Part shown: in pieces, positions 34,372-43,834 of the stretch
Layout: every line of letters begins with the position of its first letter
Position numbering within the stretch: the stretch's first letter is position 1
Assembly (NCBI GenBank): GCA_016717165.1
Contig: JADKGA010000003.1
Coordinates: 62,001-126,000, forward strand
Origin: Candidatus Lutibacillus vidarii
Lineage (GTDB): Bacteria; Actinomycetota; Actinomycetes; Actinomycetales; Dermatophilaceae
DNA length: 64,000 bases
Reading direction: 5' to 3'
Translations under genes and position numbers: made by a program
The notes under the pieces: generated by a model
What the model saw: only the letters and a program-made list of their open reading frames with translations
Database searches by the model: none
Told to the model about the DNA's origin: nothing

Positions 34372-35618
34372 TTGGTCGTCGTCAGCTCGGCGAGGGCCAT
34401 GGGCCCGCGGGCGTGCAGTTTCTGCGTCGAGATCCCGATCTCGGCGCCGAAACCGAACTCGCCGCCGTCGGTGAAGCGGGTCGAGGCGTTGACCATGACG
34501 ACGGCGGCGTCGACCTCCTGGGTGAAGGTCCGCGCGGCGGCCCGGTCCCCGGTGACGATGGCCTCGGTGTGCCCACTGCCGAAGGTCCGGATGTGCTCGA
34601 TCGCGGCGTCGACATCGTCGACGATGGCCACGCTCATCTCGAGCGAGTGCCACTCCGTGCCGAAGTCGGCCTCGTTGGCCAGCGCGTATGCCGCTCCGGC
34701 CTGGTCGGCATACGGGGCGACATCGGCGGCGAGATGGAGGCGCACGCCGGCCCCGGACAGGTCGGTCAGTGCCTTGGGGAGGAAGGCGTCGGCGACCTCC
34801 CGGTGGACCAGCAGCGACTCGGCGGCGTTGCAGACCGAGGGGCGTTGGGTCTTGGAGTTGAGGACGATCCGGGCGGCCATGTCGAGATCGGCGGCGGCGT
34901 CGACGTAGACGTGACAGATGCCGACGCCGGTCTCGATGACCGGGACGGTCGACTCCATGACGACGGTCCGGATGAGGTCCGCGCCGCCGCGCGGGATGAC
35001 GAGGTCGACCAGACCGCGGGCGGTCATCAGGGCCCGGGCGGCGTCGTGGCCGTCCTGGTCGAGCAGGCAGACCGCGTCGGGGGGCAGGCCCTGCGCCGCG
35101 AGCGAGGTCCTGATGGCGTGGACGAGCGCCCGGTTGGTGTCGGCGGCCGCCGAGCCGCCGCGGAGGATGACCGCATTGCCGCTCTTCAGACCTAGGCCTG
35201 CGGCGTCGACGGTGACATTCGGGCGGGCCTCGTAGATCATGCCCACCACCCCCATCGGAACGCGGACCTGGCGCAGCTGCAGCCCGTTGGCCAGGGTCGA
35301 GCCGCGGACGACCTCACCGACGGGATCCGGGAGGGCCGCGACATCCCTGAGCGCGTCGGCGACGGCCGCGACGCGGCGCTCGTCAAGAAGGAGGCGGTCC
35401 TGGAGGCCGGCCGGCATACCGCGGTCTTTGCCTCGGGCGAGGTCCGCGGCGTTCGCGGAGAGGATCTGCGGCGTGGCCGCGTCGAGGGCGTCCGCGAGAA
35501 GGCGCAGGGCCGCGTCCTTCTGCGCGCGGGTCATCCTGGCCAGGCGCCGGGACGCCACGCGTGCGGCGCGGGCAACCTCGGCGACCTCGGCGACGACGGT
35601 CGGGTCGATGGTCGACAT
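34335..35618 (-). CDS. proA: Glutamate-5-semialdehyde dehydrogenase ProA
   Basis: A 427-residue NADPH-dependent reductase of gamma-glutamyl phosphate, the second step of proline synthesis. Visible family segments are MGVVGMIYEARPNVT, LKSGNAVILRGGS, LVDLVIPRGGADLI and the catalytic Cys in RPSVCNAAESLL. Full length. It is separated from proB by an 836-base repeat-filled gap on the same strand rather than being tightly coupled. Confidence 0.97.
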   Translation of the reverse strand: MSTIDPTVVAEVAEVARAARVASRRLARMTRAQKDAALRLLADALDAATPQILSANAADLARGKDRGMPAGLQDRLLLDERRVAAVADALRDVAALPDPVGEVVRGSTLANGLQLRQVRVPMGVVGMIYEARPNVTVDAAGLGLKSGNAVILRGGSAAADTNRALVHAIRTSLAAQGLPPDAVCLLDQDGHDAARALMTARGLVDLVIPRGGADLIRTVVMESTVPVIETGVGICHVYVDAAADLDMAARIVLNSKTQRPSVCNAAESLLVHREVADAFLPKALTDLSGAGVRLHLAADVAPYADQAGAAYALANEADFGTEWHSLEMSVAIVDDVDAAIEHIRTFGSGHTEAIVTGDRAAARTFTQEVDAAVVMVNASTRFTDGGEFGFGAEIGISTQKLHARGPMALAELTTTKWVVEGDGQIRG

Positions 35619-35738
35619 GCGCCCAAGGGTATGTCGCCATCCGCGATGAGCCCATCGTGCGTCCACGCCCCCGTGGCTCCCGGCGGCTGTGCGGACGTCG
35701 AGCCGGGGGAACGTCGTGGCCTGGGGCGACCCGCCTGG

Positions 35739-35845
35739 CAACCCACCCGGTCAATGCCCTCCCCGGGCCATCCACCCGACAACCCACCCAGCCAGCGCCC
35801 TCCCCGGGCCATCCACCCGACAACCCACCCAGCCAGCCGCGCGCC
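35739..35845. repeat. 41-bp tandem repeat, about 2.5 copies
   Basis: Units begin at 35739, 35780 and 35821 with CAACCCACCC and an exact 41-bp period; the third copy breaks off near 35845. The unit is pyrimidine-rich on the plus strand (CCATCCACCCGACAACCC). It is the first of two repeat blocks in the gap between proB and proA. Bases 35619-35738 show nothing else I can name. Confidence 0.8.
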
Positions 35846-35928
35846 GTTGGTCTGTCCGGATCCCGTGACGTGGCCCACCCCGCCAGGGCCAAGCCGATCT
35901 CGAGGATGCCCTTCCACCTCCTATGCCG

Positions 35929-36376
35929 TGCTTCACCCCTCGGAGCAAAGCAAGTGCTGCGCCACTTTCCGAAGCAACAGCCCACTGCTTCACGACGCGG
36001 AGCAGCAACCCCCTGCGCCAAGGCACGAAGCAACACCCTCCTGCGCCATGGCACGAAGCAACAACCTCCTGCGCCAAGGCACGAAGCAACACCCTCCTGC
36101 GTCATGGCACGAAGCAACAACCCCCTGCGCCAAGGCACGAAGCAACACCCTCCTGCGTCATGGCACGAAGCAGAAGGGTGCTGCGTCAAGGGGTGAAGCA
36201 CGGCATAGGGCGCCACGACAGCTGCGCCGACGAGCCCTGCGTCGGGATGCGGAGCAATGGCTCACTGCGTCAAGGGGTGAAGCACGGCATAGGGCGCCAC
36301 GACAGCCCTGCCGACGAGCCCTGCGTCGGGATGCGGAGCAATGGCTCACTGCGTCAAGGGGTGAAGCACGGCATAG
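35929..36376. repeat. 28-bp tandem array, about 16 units, between proB and proA
   Basis: A core CTGCG(C/T)CAAGG or CTGCGYCATGG followed by CACGAAGCA recurs on a strict 28-bp register: 35957, 35985, 36013, 36041, 36069, 36097, 36125, 36153, 36181, 36237, 36265, 36321 and 36349, with diverged units at 36209 and 36293. Neighbouring units alternate, giving 56-bp and later 84-bp higher-order repeats. CTATGCCGTGCTTCACCCCT at 35921-35940 is the reverse complement of the segment at 36189-36208, repeated at 36273 and 36357. No unique spacers exist, so this is not CRISPR. Bases 36377-36454 hold nothing recognised. Confidence 0.85.
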
Positions 36377-36454
36377 GGCGCCACAAGGGATCCGCCGAAT
36401 GCTCGCGGGGAGCGCAGGAGGCGAGCGCCGGACCGCCCCGTCACTGCCCCGGCG

Positions 36455-37570
36455 TCAGACCAGGACCACCAGGTCGTCGCGGTGGACGACCTCACGCTCG
36501 TACTCGGGCCCGAGCTCACGGGCCAGCTCGCGGGTGCTGCGCCCGAGCAGCGCGGGAAGCTCATCGGAGGAGTAGTTGACCAACCCGCGGGCGACAACGC
36601 CGCCGTCGAGGCGGCAGAGGTCGACCGGCTCCCCCGCCCCGAAGTCGCCCTCGACCGAGGTGATTCCCGCAGGCAACAAGGACTTGGACCGCTCGACCAC
36701 CGCGCGAACGGCACCGTCGTCGAGCAGGAGCCGGCCATGGGTCTTGGAGGCGTGCGCCAGCCAGAGCAGCCGCGACGGCTTGCGCCGACCAGTCGCCACG
36801 AAGATGGTCCCCACCGCGGGGTCGTCGCTCAGCGCAACGTCGGCCAGCGCGGCCGAGGTGAGCAGCGTCGGGATCCCCGCGGCCGTGGCGATGGCCGCCG
36901 CCTCGACCTTCGTGGCCATCCCGCCGGTCCCGACCGAGGACCCGATCCCGCCGACGTCGACTCCCGCGAGGTCGTCAGCGCTGTGGACGACGTCGAGGCG
37001 GGTCGCCCCGGGTCGGGTTGGCGAACCGTCATACAGGCCGTCGACATCGGAGAGCAGAACGAGGGCGTCCGCGGACACCAGGTGGGCAACCAGGGCAGCG
37101 AGCCGGTCGTTGTCGCCGAACCGGATCTCGCTGGTCGCCACGGTGTCGTTCTCGTTGACCACCGGAACGACCCCGAAGTCCAGCAGCCGGTCCAGCGTGC
37201 GCCGCGCGTTGCCATAGTGGGCCCGCCGGGTCACATCCTCGACGGTGAGCAGGACCTGTCCCACGGTCAGCCCGTGCCGGGCAAAGGCCCGCTGGTATGC
37301 CGCGATGAGCGCCCCCTGCCCCACGCTGGCCGCGGCCTGCTGGGTCGGGAGGTCGCGCGGGCGCTTCGTCAGGTGAAGCGGGGTGATGCCGGCCGCGATG
37401 GCCCCCGAGGAGACCAGGACGACCGAGGTCCCGGCGTGGCGTCGGGCGGCAAGGACGTCCACGAGCGCCTGGAGTCGGGCCACATCGAGTCGCCCACCGG
37501 TCGTCAGCGAGCTCGAGCCGACCTTGACGACCAGTCGCATGGCGTTCGCGACGGTCGACCGGTGAGGCAC
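36455..37570 (-). CDS. proB: Glutamate 5-kinase ProB
   Basis: A 371-residue amino-acid kinase with C-terminal PUA domain, first step of proline synthesis. Signatures are MRLVVKVGSSSLT, VLVSSGAIAAG, VVPVVNENDTVAT, FGDNDRLAALVA and GTGGMATKVEAA; the PUA part starts near 290 (LLPAGITSVEGDFGAGE). Start at ATG 37570; an internal ATG ten residues on, just before RLVVKV, is also possible. obgE lies 97 bases upstream on the same strand. Confidence 0.96.
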   Translation of the reverse strand: MPHRSTVANAMRLVVKVGSSSLTTGGRLDVARLQALVDVLAARRHAGTSVVLVSSGAIAAGITPLHLTKRPRDLPTQQAAASVGQGALIAAYQRAFARHGLTVGQVLLTVEDVTRRAHYGNARRTLDRLLDFGVVPVVNENDTVATSEIRFGDNDRLAALVAHLVSADALVLLSDVDGLYDGSPTRPGATRLDVVHSADDLAGVDVGGIGSSVGTGGMATKVEAAAIATAAGIPTLLTSAALADVALSDDPAVGTIFVATGRRKPSRLLWLAHASKTHGRLLLDDGAVRAVVERSKSLLPAGITSVEGDFGAGEPVDLCRLDGGVVARGLVNYSSDELPALLGRSTRELARELGPEYEREVVHRDDLVVLV

Positions 37571-37667
37571 GCGCTCATCCTAGTGGCGTCGACTCCGCGG
37601 CCATGGCCGGCTTCGTCTGGGTGCTGGCTGGGCCCGTCAAACCCGTCGGGGAGCGGGCTGCATGAGC

Positions 37668-39194
37668 TCAGGGCTCGTCGGTGTCGCGGGCCGTGGCCCA
37701 GTGACCGGCCTTGCGCTCGGCCTCGAGCTCGGCCTGGGTGGCGGCCCGGGCGGCATAGCGTTCGCGCATCCGGTCCCGCTTCTGGCCGCGGGTCGGTCGG
37801 GCGGAGGTGTCGAGGCGCAGGTCGGTCCCGCGGGGGCCCCCGAGCAGCTCGGCCCCCGGACTGAGCGTGGGCTCCCAGTCGAAGACGACCGCATCGTCCC
37901 CCACTCCGATGGCGACCGGGTCACCGGGCAGCGCACCGGCCTTGACCAGCGCCTCCTCGACCCCGAGGCGGGTCAACCGGTCGGCGAGATAGCCGACCGC
38001 CTCGTCGTTGCTGAAGTCGGTCTGCCGGATCCACCGGGTCGGCCGCTCGCCGACGACCCGGAAGAGCGCACCGTCGGCACTCTCCTCGCGGGTGACGGTG
38101 AAGCCCGAGTCGTCGACCGCCTTCGGGCGGAGCACCACCCGACGTGGCGAGGTCTCGACGCGAGCCTCCCGGGCCGCAGCGACATGCCGGGCCAGAGCGA
38201 AGCCGAGCTCACGCAGCCCCAGGCGGGAGACGGCAGAGACGATGTGGACCTCGAGTCCTTTGTCGGTCAGCTCGGGCCGGACCAGCTCGGCGAGCTCGAG
38301 CGCCTCGGGGACGTCGGCCTTGTTGAGGACGATCACCCGGGTGCGCTCGGACAGCGGCCGACCCCCCAGGCCACTCTCCGGGACGTACTGAGCCAGCTCG
38401 TGCTCGATGACGTCGAGGTCGGTCAGCGGGTCGCGCCCAGGCTCGAGGGTGGCGCAGTCGACGACGTGAACTAGGACCGAGCAGCGCTCGACATGCCGGA
38501 GGAACTCCAGGCCGAGCCCTTTACCGAGGTGGGCGTCCGGGATGAGCCCAGGGACATCAGCCATGGTGAACCGGTGGTCCCCCGCGGTGACGACCCCGAG
38601 GTTTGGGACCAAGGTGGTGAACGGGTAGTCGGCGATCTTCGGCCGCGCGGCCGACATTGCCGCGACGAGGGAAGACTTGCCCGCCGAGGGGAAGCCGATC
38701 AGGGCGACGTCCGCGAGGGTCTTCAGCTCGAGGACCACGTCACGGCTCTCGCCCGGCTCACCGAGCAGGGCGAACCCGGGTGCCTTGCGGCGCGGCGAGG
38801 CCAACGCCTTGTTGCCCAGCCCACCCCGCCCGCCGCGCGCGACGACATACTCCGCTCCGTCGCCGACAAGGTCGGCGAGCACTCCCCCGGCCCCGTCGGT
38901 GACGACGGTCCCGTCCGGCACCGGCAGGACGAGGTCGCCCCCGTCGGCGCCGTCGCGCTCGTCGCCGGCTCCCGGCTTGCCACTGGAGGCGGTGCGGTGC
39001 GGATGACGGTGGTAGTCCAGGAGGGTGGTCACCTGCGGGTCGACCCGGACGATGACGCTGCCGCCGTGGCCGCCGTCACCGCCGTCGGGGCCGCCGAGCG
39101 GCTTGAACTTCTCCCGCCGGATCGAGGCGACCCCGTGGCCACCGGAACCGGCCGTGACATGGACGGTCACCCGGTCGACGAATGTGGTCGACAT
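37668..39194 (-). CDS. obgE: GTPase ObgE/CgtA
   Basis: A 508-residue essential GTPase acting in 50S ribosome assembly and growth control. The glycine-rich Obg domain (VTVHVTAGSGGHG, GGPDGGDGGHGGSV) covers about 1-160. The G domain has GFPSAGKSS (G1), DVPGLI (G3) and VLNKADVP (G4). The C-terminal OCT domain and a charged tail follow. ATG 39194 follows an AAGGAGGG site, so the longer frame from 39218 was rejected. Confidence 0.97.
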   Translation of the reverse strand: MSTTFVDRVTVHVTAGSGGHGVASIRREKFKPLGGPDGGDGGHGGSVIVRVDPQVTTLLDYHRHPHRTASSGKPGAGDERDGADGGDLVLPVPDGTVVTDGAGGVLADLVGDGAEYVVARGGRGGLGNKALASPRRKAPGFALLGEPGESRDVVLELKTLADVALIGFPSAGKSSLVAAMSAARPKIADYPFTTLVPNLGVVTAGDHRFTMADVPGLIPDAHLGKGLGLEFLRHVERCSVLVHVVDCATLEPGRDPLTDLDVIEHELAQYVPESGLGGRPLSERTRVIVLNKADVPEALELAELVRPELTDKGLEVHIVSAVSRLGLRELGFALARHVAAAREARVETSPRRVVLRPKAVDDSGFTVTREESADGALFRVVGERPTRWIRQTDFSNDEAVGYLADRLTRLGVEEALVKAGALPGDPVAIGVGDDAVVFDWEPTLSPGAELLGGPRGTDLRLDTSARPTRGQKRDRMRERYAARAATQAELEAERKAGHWATARDTDEP

Positions 39195-39221
39195 ACCGCC
39201 CTCCTTCTCTTCCGACAACGC

Positions 39222-39258
39222 GCGCGGGGCGGGCCACCGCTGGTGACCCGCCCCGCGC
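39222..39258 (-). terminator. Strong hairpin after rpmA
   Basis: GCGCGGGGCGGG (39222-39233) pairs perfectly with CCCGCCCCGCGC (39247-39258) over a 13-nt loop, starting 13 bases past the rpmA stop and ending before the obgE ribosome site. It should end or attenuate rplU-rpmA transcription and make obgE expression partly independent. Confidence 0.7.
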
Positions 39259-39271
39259 GAAAGCTAGCTCG

Positions 39272-39523
39272 TCAGCCCTGCTCGATGCTGACGGTCCTGC
39301 GGCCTCGCTTGGCGCCGAACTTCACGGCACCGGCGATCAGCGCGAACAAGGTGTCGTCGCTGCCGCGGCCCACGCCGTCACCGGGGTGGAAGTGCGTGCC
39401 GTGCTGACGCACGATGATCTCGCCGGCGTTGACCTGCTCGCCGCCGAACCGCTTGACCCCGAGCCGCTGCGCGTTGGAGTCGCGCCCGTTGCGCGTCGAG
39501 GACGCACCCTTCTTGTGTGCCAT
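39272..39523 (-). CDS. rpmA: Ribosomal protein bL27
   Basis: An 83-residue 50S protein near the peptidyl-transferase centre. The sequence starts MAHKKGASSTRNGRDSNAQR and contains IIVRQHGTHFHPG and GRGSDDTLFAL, all standard for bL27. There is no N-terminal extension needing processing. It follows rplU by 46 bases on the same strand. Confidence 0.98.
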   Translation of the reverse strand: MAHKKGASSTRNGRDSNAQRLGVKRFGGEQVNAGEIIVRQHGTHFHPGDGVGRGSDDTLFALIAGAVKFGAKRGRRTVSIEQG

Positions 39524-39569
39524 CTGCTCGTTCCTTGCCTCGTCGTATGTCGCGTCTGGGGTAGGGCGG

Positions 39570-39878
39570 TCAGGCTGAGATGCCCGTGATCTTCACCTGG
39601 GTCAGGTGCTGGCGGTGACCCTGGCGCTTGCGGTAGCCGGTCTTGTTCTTCATCTTCAAGATGACGATCTTCGGGCCCTTCGCGGGCTTGACGACCTCGG
39701 CGGTCACGCTGGCCTTGGCCAAAGCCGCAGCGTCGCTAGTCACGGTCGTCCCGTCGACGAGAAGCAGCGGCGTGAGGTCCACGCTGGTGCCGGCCTCGCC
39801 CGCGACCTTGTCGATGATGAGGACGTCGCCAACGGAGACCTTCTCCTGGCGGCCGCCGGCGCGGACGATCGCGTACAC
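39570..39878 (-). CDS. rplU: Ribosomal protein bL21
   Basis: A 102-residue 50S protein. GTG 39878 begins VYAIVRAGGRQEKV after an AAGGA-containing site; the longer frame adds an unlikely 15-residue extension. GYRKRQGHRQHLTQVKI at the C-terminus is the family signature. First gene of the rplU-rpmA pair, 139 bases after rne. Confidence 0.98.
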   Translation of the reverse strand: MYAIVRAGGRQEKVSVGDVLIIDKVAGEAGTSVDLTPLLLVDGTTVTSDAAALAKASVTAEVVKPAKGPKIVILKMKNKTGYRKRQGHRQHLTQVKITGISA

Positions 39879-40017
39879 GTCGAGCTCACTTTCCTTCAGT
39901 CGTTCAGTGGTATGACGGCCCACCCTCGCGCAGCTGGCGCGGAAGCACTGGGGAACCCGGTTCGCGGTGGGCGCACCGACTCACCAGGGTACCGCGTGGC
40001 GCGCGGGAGGTCCAAAC

Positions 40018-42897
40018 TCAGGCGTCTCCGCCCGAACCGCCGGCCCCGTCGGCCGAGCCGATGACGATGACGGCGGGCTCTCCGACCGGCCGCGGGGGTC
40101 CGGCCGGGGCGACGACGCGCCCCCGCCGCCGGCGGCCACGGCCCCGGGATGCTGCCTGCGTCGACACCTCGGGGGTGGGGTCCACGGGGGCCGGCTCCTC
40201 GTCAGTCACTGGCGCCGTCTCGACCTCGGCGGTCTCGGCAACGTCAGGGCTCTCGACAGCCTCGGGGCTCTCGGCGACCTCGGGGCTCTGGACGACCTCG
40301 GTGCGCTCGGCGACGTCCGATTCCTCGAGCACCTCGGCCACGTCCGAGGCTTCGAGCACCTCGTGCACGTCCGAGGCTTCGACACCCTGCGCCGCGCCGT
40401 TCCCGCCCGCCTCGTCCCCGGTCGGACCCGACGACTTGACCGCCGCCGCGTGTGCTGCGGCGGCGATCTGAGCGGGAGTCGGGCCACCGGGGTTGACCGG
40501 CGGGGCGACCACGGCGATCGGCTCGGCGCCGGACCGGCCGCGCCGACCCCGGGTGCGGGGCTGCTGCTGGCCGCTTGGGCGCTCCGGCTCCTCCTGGGCG
40601 GGGGCCTTGTCGACCGGCTCGCCGTGGATGGTCAGGCCGCGCCCACGGCAGTGCTCGCACGGCTCGGAGAAGACCTCGATCAGGCCCGACCCCACCCGCT
40701 TGCGGGTCATCTGGACCAGGCCGAGCGAGGTGACCTCGGCGACCTGGTGCTTGGTGCGGTCCCGGCCGAGGCACTCGAGCAACCGACGGACGACGAGGTC
40801 GCGGTTGGACTCCAGGACCATGTCGATGAAGTCGATGACGATGATGCCGCCGACATCGCGCAGCCGCAGCTGCCGGACGATCTCCTCGGCGGCCTCGAGG
40901 TTGTTCTTCGTCACGGTCTCCTCGAGGTTGCCCCCGGAGCCGACGAACTTGCCGGTGTTGACGTCGATGACCGTCATCGCCTCGGTGCGGTCGATGACGA
41001 GGGAGCCGCCCGAGGGCAGCCACACCTTGCGGTCCATCGCCTTGGCGATCTGCTCGTGGACCCGGTACTGCGAGAAGATGTCCTGCTCCGAGGTCCAGTG
41101 CTGGATCCGGTCGGCCAGGTCCGGAGCGACCGAGCCGACATACTCGCGCACCTCGCCATACGCGGAGTCGCCGGAGACGACCAGCGAGGCGAAGTCCTCG
41201 TTGAAGATGTCCCGGATGACCCGCACGGTGAGGTCGGGCTCGCCATGGAGCAGCAGCGGCGAGGCACCGGAGCGGCCCTTGCCGGCCTTGGTCTGGGCCT
41301 TGGCCTTGATCGACTCCCAGGTGGCGGTGAGCCGCTCGACGTCGCCGCGCAGCTCCTCCTCGCTGGCGCCTTCGGCGGCGGTACGGACGATGACGCCCGC
41401 GCTGCCCGGAAGGACCTCCTTGAGGATCCGCTTGAGCCGGGCCCGCTCGGTGTCGGGCAGCTTGCGGGAGATGCCGGTCATCGAGCTGTCCGGGACGTAG
41501 ACGAGGTACCGGCCGGGCAGCGAGATCTGCGAGGTCAGCCGGGCGCCCTTGTGCCCGATCGGGTCCTTGGTCACCTGGACGAGGACGTTCTCACCGGAGG
41601 CGAGGGCGTTCTCGATCCGCTTCGGCTGGTTGGCCTCCATGCCGGCGGCATCCCAGTTGACCTCACCGGCATACAGGACGGCATTGCGGCCCTTGCCGAT
41701 GTCGACGAAGGCGGCCTCCATCGAGGGCAGGACGTTCTGGACCCGGCCGAGGTAGATATTGCCGGCCATCGAGACGGTGGAGTCCCGGGAGACGTAGTGC
41801 TCGACGAGCACGCCGTCCTCGAGGACCGCGATCTGGGTCCGGTCCGCGATCTGACGCACGAGCATGATCCGGTCGACGCTCTCGCGGCGGGCGAGGAACT
41901 CGGCCTCGGTGATGACGGTGCGGCGCCGGCCGGCCTCGCGGCCCTCGCGGCGGCGCTGTTTCTTGGCTTCCAGGCGCGTGGAGCCGCGGACGCCGACAAC
42001 CTCGGAGCGCTCGGGCCGGCTCTCCCGGACCCGGGTGACCACGCCGGGCGCGTCCTCGGACTCCCCAGCGGAGGACCCGCGGCGGCGACGACGACGGCGG
42101 CGCGAGGAGGCCGACGACTCGTCCGAGTCGTCCTCGGCCGGAGCCGCCGAGTCGGGGGCGCCACTGGGCTCGTCCTCGTCGCCGGACTCGGACTGGCCCT
42201 GCGGGGTCTCGCCGGTGCGGGTGCGCCGGCCCCGGCCGCCGCGGCGCCGACGGCTGGTGCGGCGCGGCTCGCCGTCCTCACCCTCGTCGGAGTCCTCGAC
42301 GTCGGGCTCGTCGCCCGGCTCGGTCGATGCGTCGGCGTGTTCAGGGGCCGCGGGGGCGGCGGGCTCGCGGGCCGGGCGGGGGGCGACGAAGGTCGGGACC
42401 GGAGGCTGGAAGACCAGGCCGAAGCTGGGGACCACTGCCTCGGCGGCGGCGGTCTCCTCGACCTCTTCGGCCGCTTCAGCCTCCTCGACCCTCGGGGTCG
42501 GTTCGGCGAGCAGGGCATCGAGGTCGGCGACGGCCTGCTCGGGGGCGGCGGCCTTGGCGGCCCGGCGGCGGGTGGTGGTGGTGCCGGCTGCGCGGCTGCG
42601 CCGGGCCGGTGTGGTGGTCGGTGCAGGGTCGTCGGCCGGCTCACCGCTGGTGGCCGGCTCGGTGGCCGGCTCACCGCCGGTGGCGGGCGACTGCGCCGGT
42701 ATGCCGTCCTGGGTCTGCGTGCCCTCGTCCTGGGCCTGGACAGCCGGGGCGGCGGTGCGGCGCCGCGAGCGGCGGGCCGGAGCCTTGGCGGAGGTCGCGC
42801 CCTCGGCGGTGCCCTCCGGCGCGGACGTCCCCGCGACGGTGGTCTCGGGAGGCGGGGTCGGTTCGGTGGTCGTGGTGTGGTCGTCGGTGGAGGCCAT
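40018..42897 (-). CDS. rne: Ribonuclease E/G family protein
   Basis: A 959-residue endoribonuclease for mRNA decay and rRNA maturation. The N-terminal 330 residues are low-complexity Ala/Pro/Glu/Arg sequence typical of actinobacterial RNase E. An S1 domain then follows (GNIYLGRVQNVLPSMEAAFV) and the catalytic core with MTVIDVNTGKFVG and IIVIDFIDM (catalytic Asp residues) and the zinc-link CEHCRGRG. The last 200 residues are again disordered and acidic. ATG 42897 was chosen as the start of the acidic N-terminus. Confidence 0.95.
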   Translation of the reverse strand: MASTDDHTTTTEPTPPPETTVAGTSAPEGTAEGATSAKAPARRSRRRTAAPAVQAQDEGTQTQDGIPAQSPATGGEPATEPATSGEPADDPAPTTTPARRSRAAGTTTTRRRAAKAAAPEQAVADLDALLAEPTPRVEEAEAAEEVEETAAAEAVVPSFGLVFQPPVPTFVAPRPAREPAAPAAPEHADASTEPGDEPDVEDSDEGEDGEPRRTSRRRRGGRGRRTRTGETPQGQSESGDEDEPSGAPDSAAPAEDDSDESSASSRRRRRRRRGSSAGESEDAPGVVTRVRESRPERSEVVGVRGSTRLEAKKQRRREGREAGRRRTVITEAEFLARRESVDRIMLVRQIADRTQIAVLEDGVLVEHYVSRDSTVSMAGNIYLGRVQNVLPSMEAAFVDIGKGRNAVLYAGEVNWDAAGMEANQPKRIENALASGENVLVQVTKDPIGHKGARLTSQISLPGRYLVYVPDSSMTGISRKLPDTERARLKRILKEVLPGSAGVIVRTAAEGASEEELRGDVERLTATWESIKAKAQTKAGKGRSGASPLLLHGEPDLTVRVIRDIFNEDFASLVVSGDSAYGEVREYVGSVAPDLADRIQHWTSEQDIFSQYRVHEQIAKAMDRKVWLPSGGSLVIDRTEAMTVIDVNTGKFVGSGGNLEETVTKNNLEAAEEIVRQLRLRDVGGIIVIDFIDMVLESNRDLVVRRLLECLGRDRTKHQVAEVTSLGLVQMTRKRVGSGLIEVFSEPCEHCRGRGLTIHGEPVDKAPAQEEPERPSGQQQPRTRGRRGRSGAEPIAVVAPPVNPGGPTPAQIAAAAHAAAVKSSGPTGDEAGGNGAAQGVEASDVHEVLEASDVAEVLEESDVAERTEVVQSPEVAESPEAVESPDVAETAEVETAPVTDEEPAPVDPTPEVSTQAASRGRGRRRRGRVVAPAGPPRPVGEPAVIVIGSADGAGGSGGDA

Positions 42898-43069
42898 GAG
42901 GCGCCCTCTCGTCCAGCCACAGCGGACCGCCCACACCGAGCCTGTCAGGGCCACGGCCGCGTGGCGGTCGGAATCGTCGCGTCCCGGGAGGGACCGACGG
43001 AAGTCGTCAGGTTACGTCCGAGGCGGCTCGCGCTGGGTGCGCGGCACCGTTTCGGGCGCCAGCGACGAT

Positions 43070-43801
43070 CTACGGCGAGGCCAACGGGTTGGCCACTGTG
43101 CCTGCGCCATCCCACAGCCCTTGGGCGAGCCGTGTCGCCTGGGGCGGCGTCGGCGGCTCGAGTCCAGCCACGGTGCGCAGTGCGTTCAGAACGTCGTCGG
43201 GGCGTACGGCAGGTGTGGTGTGCCTTACGACCACAGTCAGTATCTCACACCCGTCCTGGTCAGGCCCGTCATGGCTCGCCCGGAGGACCGCATCGCGGAC
43301 GTCGAGGGTGCGCGGACCGGTCTTCATGAGGCGCACGGTCGGGACAGTCTCGGCGGCCAGAAGTGCAGCGACGGCGGCGGTGACCGCAGCTGCGGGAACC
43401 CCCGCGACGGTGATCCGCCAGACGCTGGTGTCGAGCCGGTCGGCGAGCGCGCCCGGGGTCGCTTCGACCACCTCGACGATGTCGAGCCCGGCCGGCAGGG
43501 CCGCGTCGAGGCGGGTGCGGACGTCCTCGGGATCGCAGCGCGCCGTGAGCCCGATCTCGGCATACTCCGCCTCGCTGGCCGCACCCGAGGGTGCGGCGTT
43601 GGCGTAGGAGATCTTGGGGTGCGGGTGGAAACCGGCGCTGAACCCGATCGGCAGCTCGGCCTTGCGCACCGCCCGCTCGAGCGCCCGCTGGAAGTCCCGC
43701 ACCGAGGTGAACCGCATCCGGCCGCGCTTGGCGTAGCGCAGCCGCAGCTTCTGCACGACCGGCTCCGGGGGCGGGCCGGCGGGGACACGGTGGGCGCTCA
43801 T
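43070..43801 (-). CDS. TIGR03936 family (DUF2344) radical-SAM-associated protein
   Basis: A 243-residue protein with the family's opening VQKLRLRYAKRGRMRFTSVR, the FQRALERAVRKAELPIGFS segment and FHPHPKISYANA. Members usually lie directly after a TIGR03960 B12-binding radical SAM gene and before rne, and are thought to act with it. Here rne follows but the upstream neighbour is eccC, 33 bases away, so the usual radical SAM gene is missing from this place. Confidence 0.85.
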   Translation of the reverse strand: MSAHRVPAGPPPEPVVQKLRLRYAKRGRMRFTSVRDFQRALERAVRKAELPIGFSAGFHPHPKISYANAAPSGAASEAEYAEIGLTARCDPEDVRTRLDAALPAGLDIVEVVEATPGALADRLDTSVWRITVAGVPAAAVTAAVAALLAAETVPTVRLMKTGPRTLDVRDAVLRASHDGPDQDGCEILTVVVRHTTPAVRPDDVLNALRTVAGLEPPTPPQATRLAQGLWDGAGTVANPLASP

Positions 43802-43834
43802 GACCGCGCCAGGGTACCCCGGGACGGCCCAGCG

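Noticed and set aside
35929..36376. Possible CRISPR array
   Set aside because: Units are contiguous and all related to one another; there are no unique spacers of constant length and no cas genes nearby.
35561..36575. Several long open frames through the proB-proA repeats on both strands
   Set aside because: The 28-bp period removes stops in many frames at once. Products are His/Arg/Ser-rich low-complexity repeats with no start signal.
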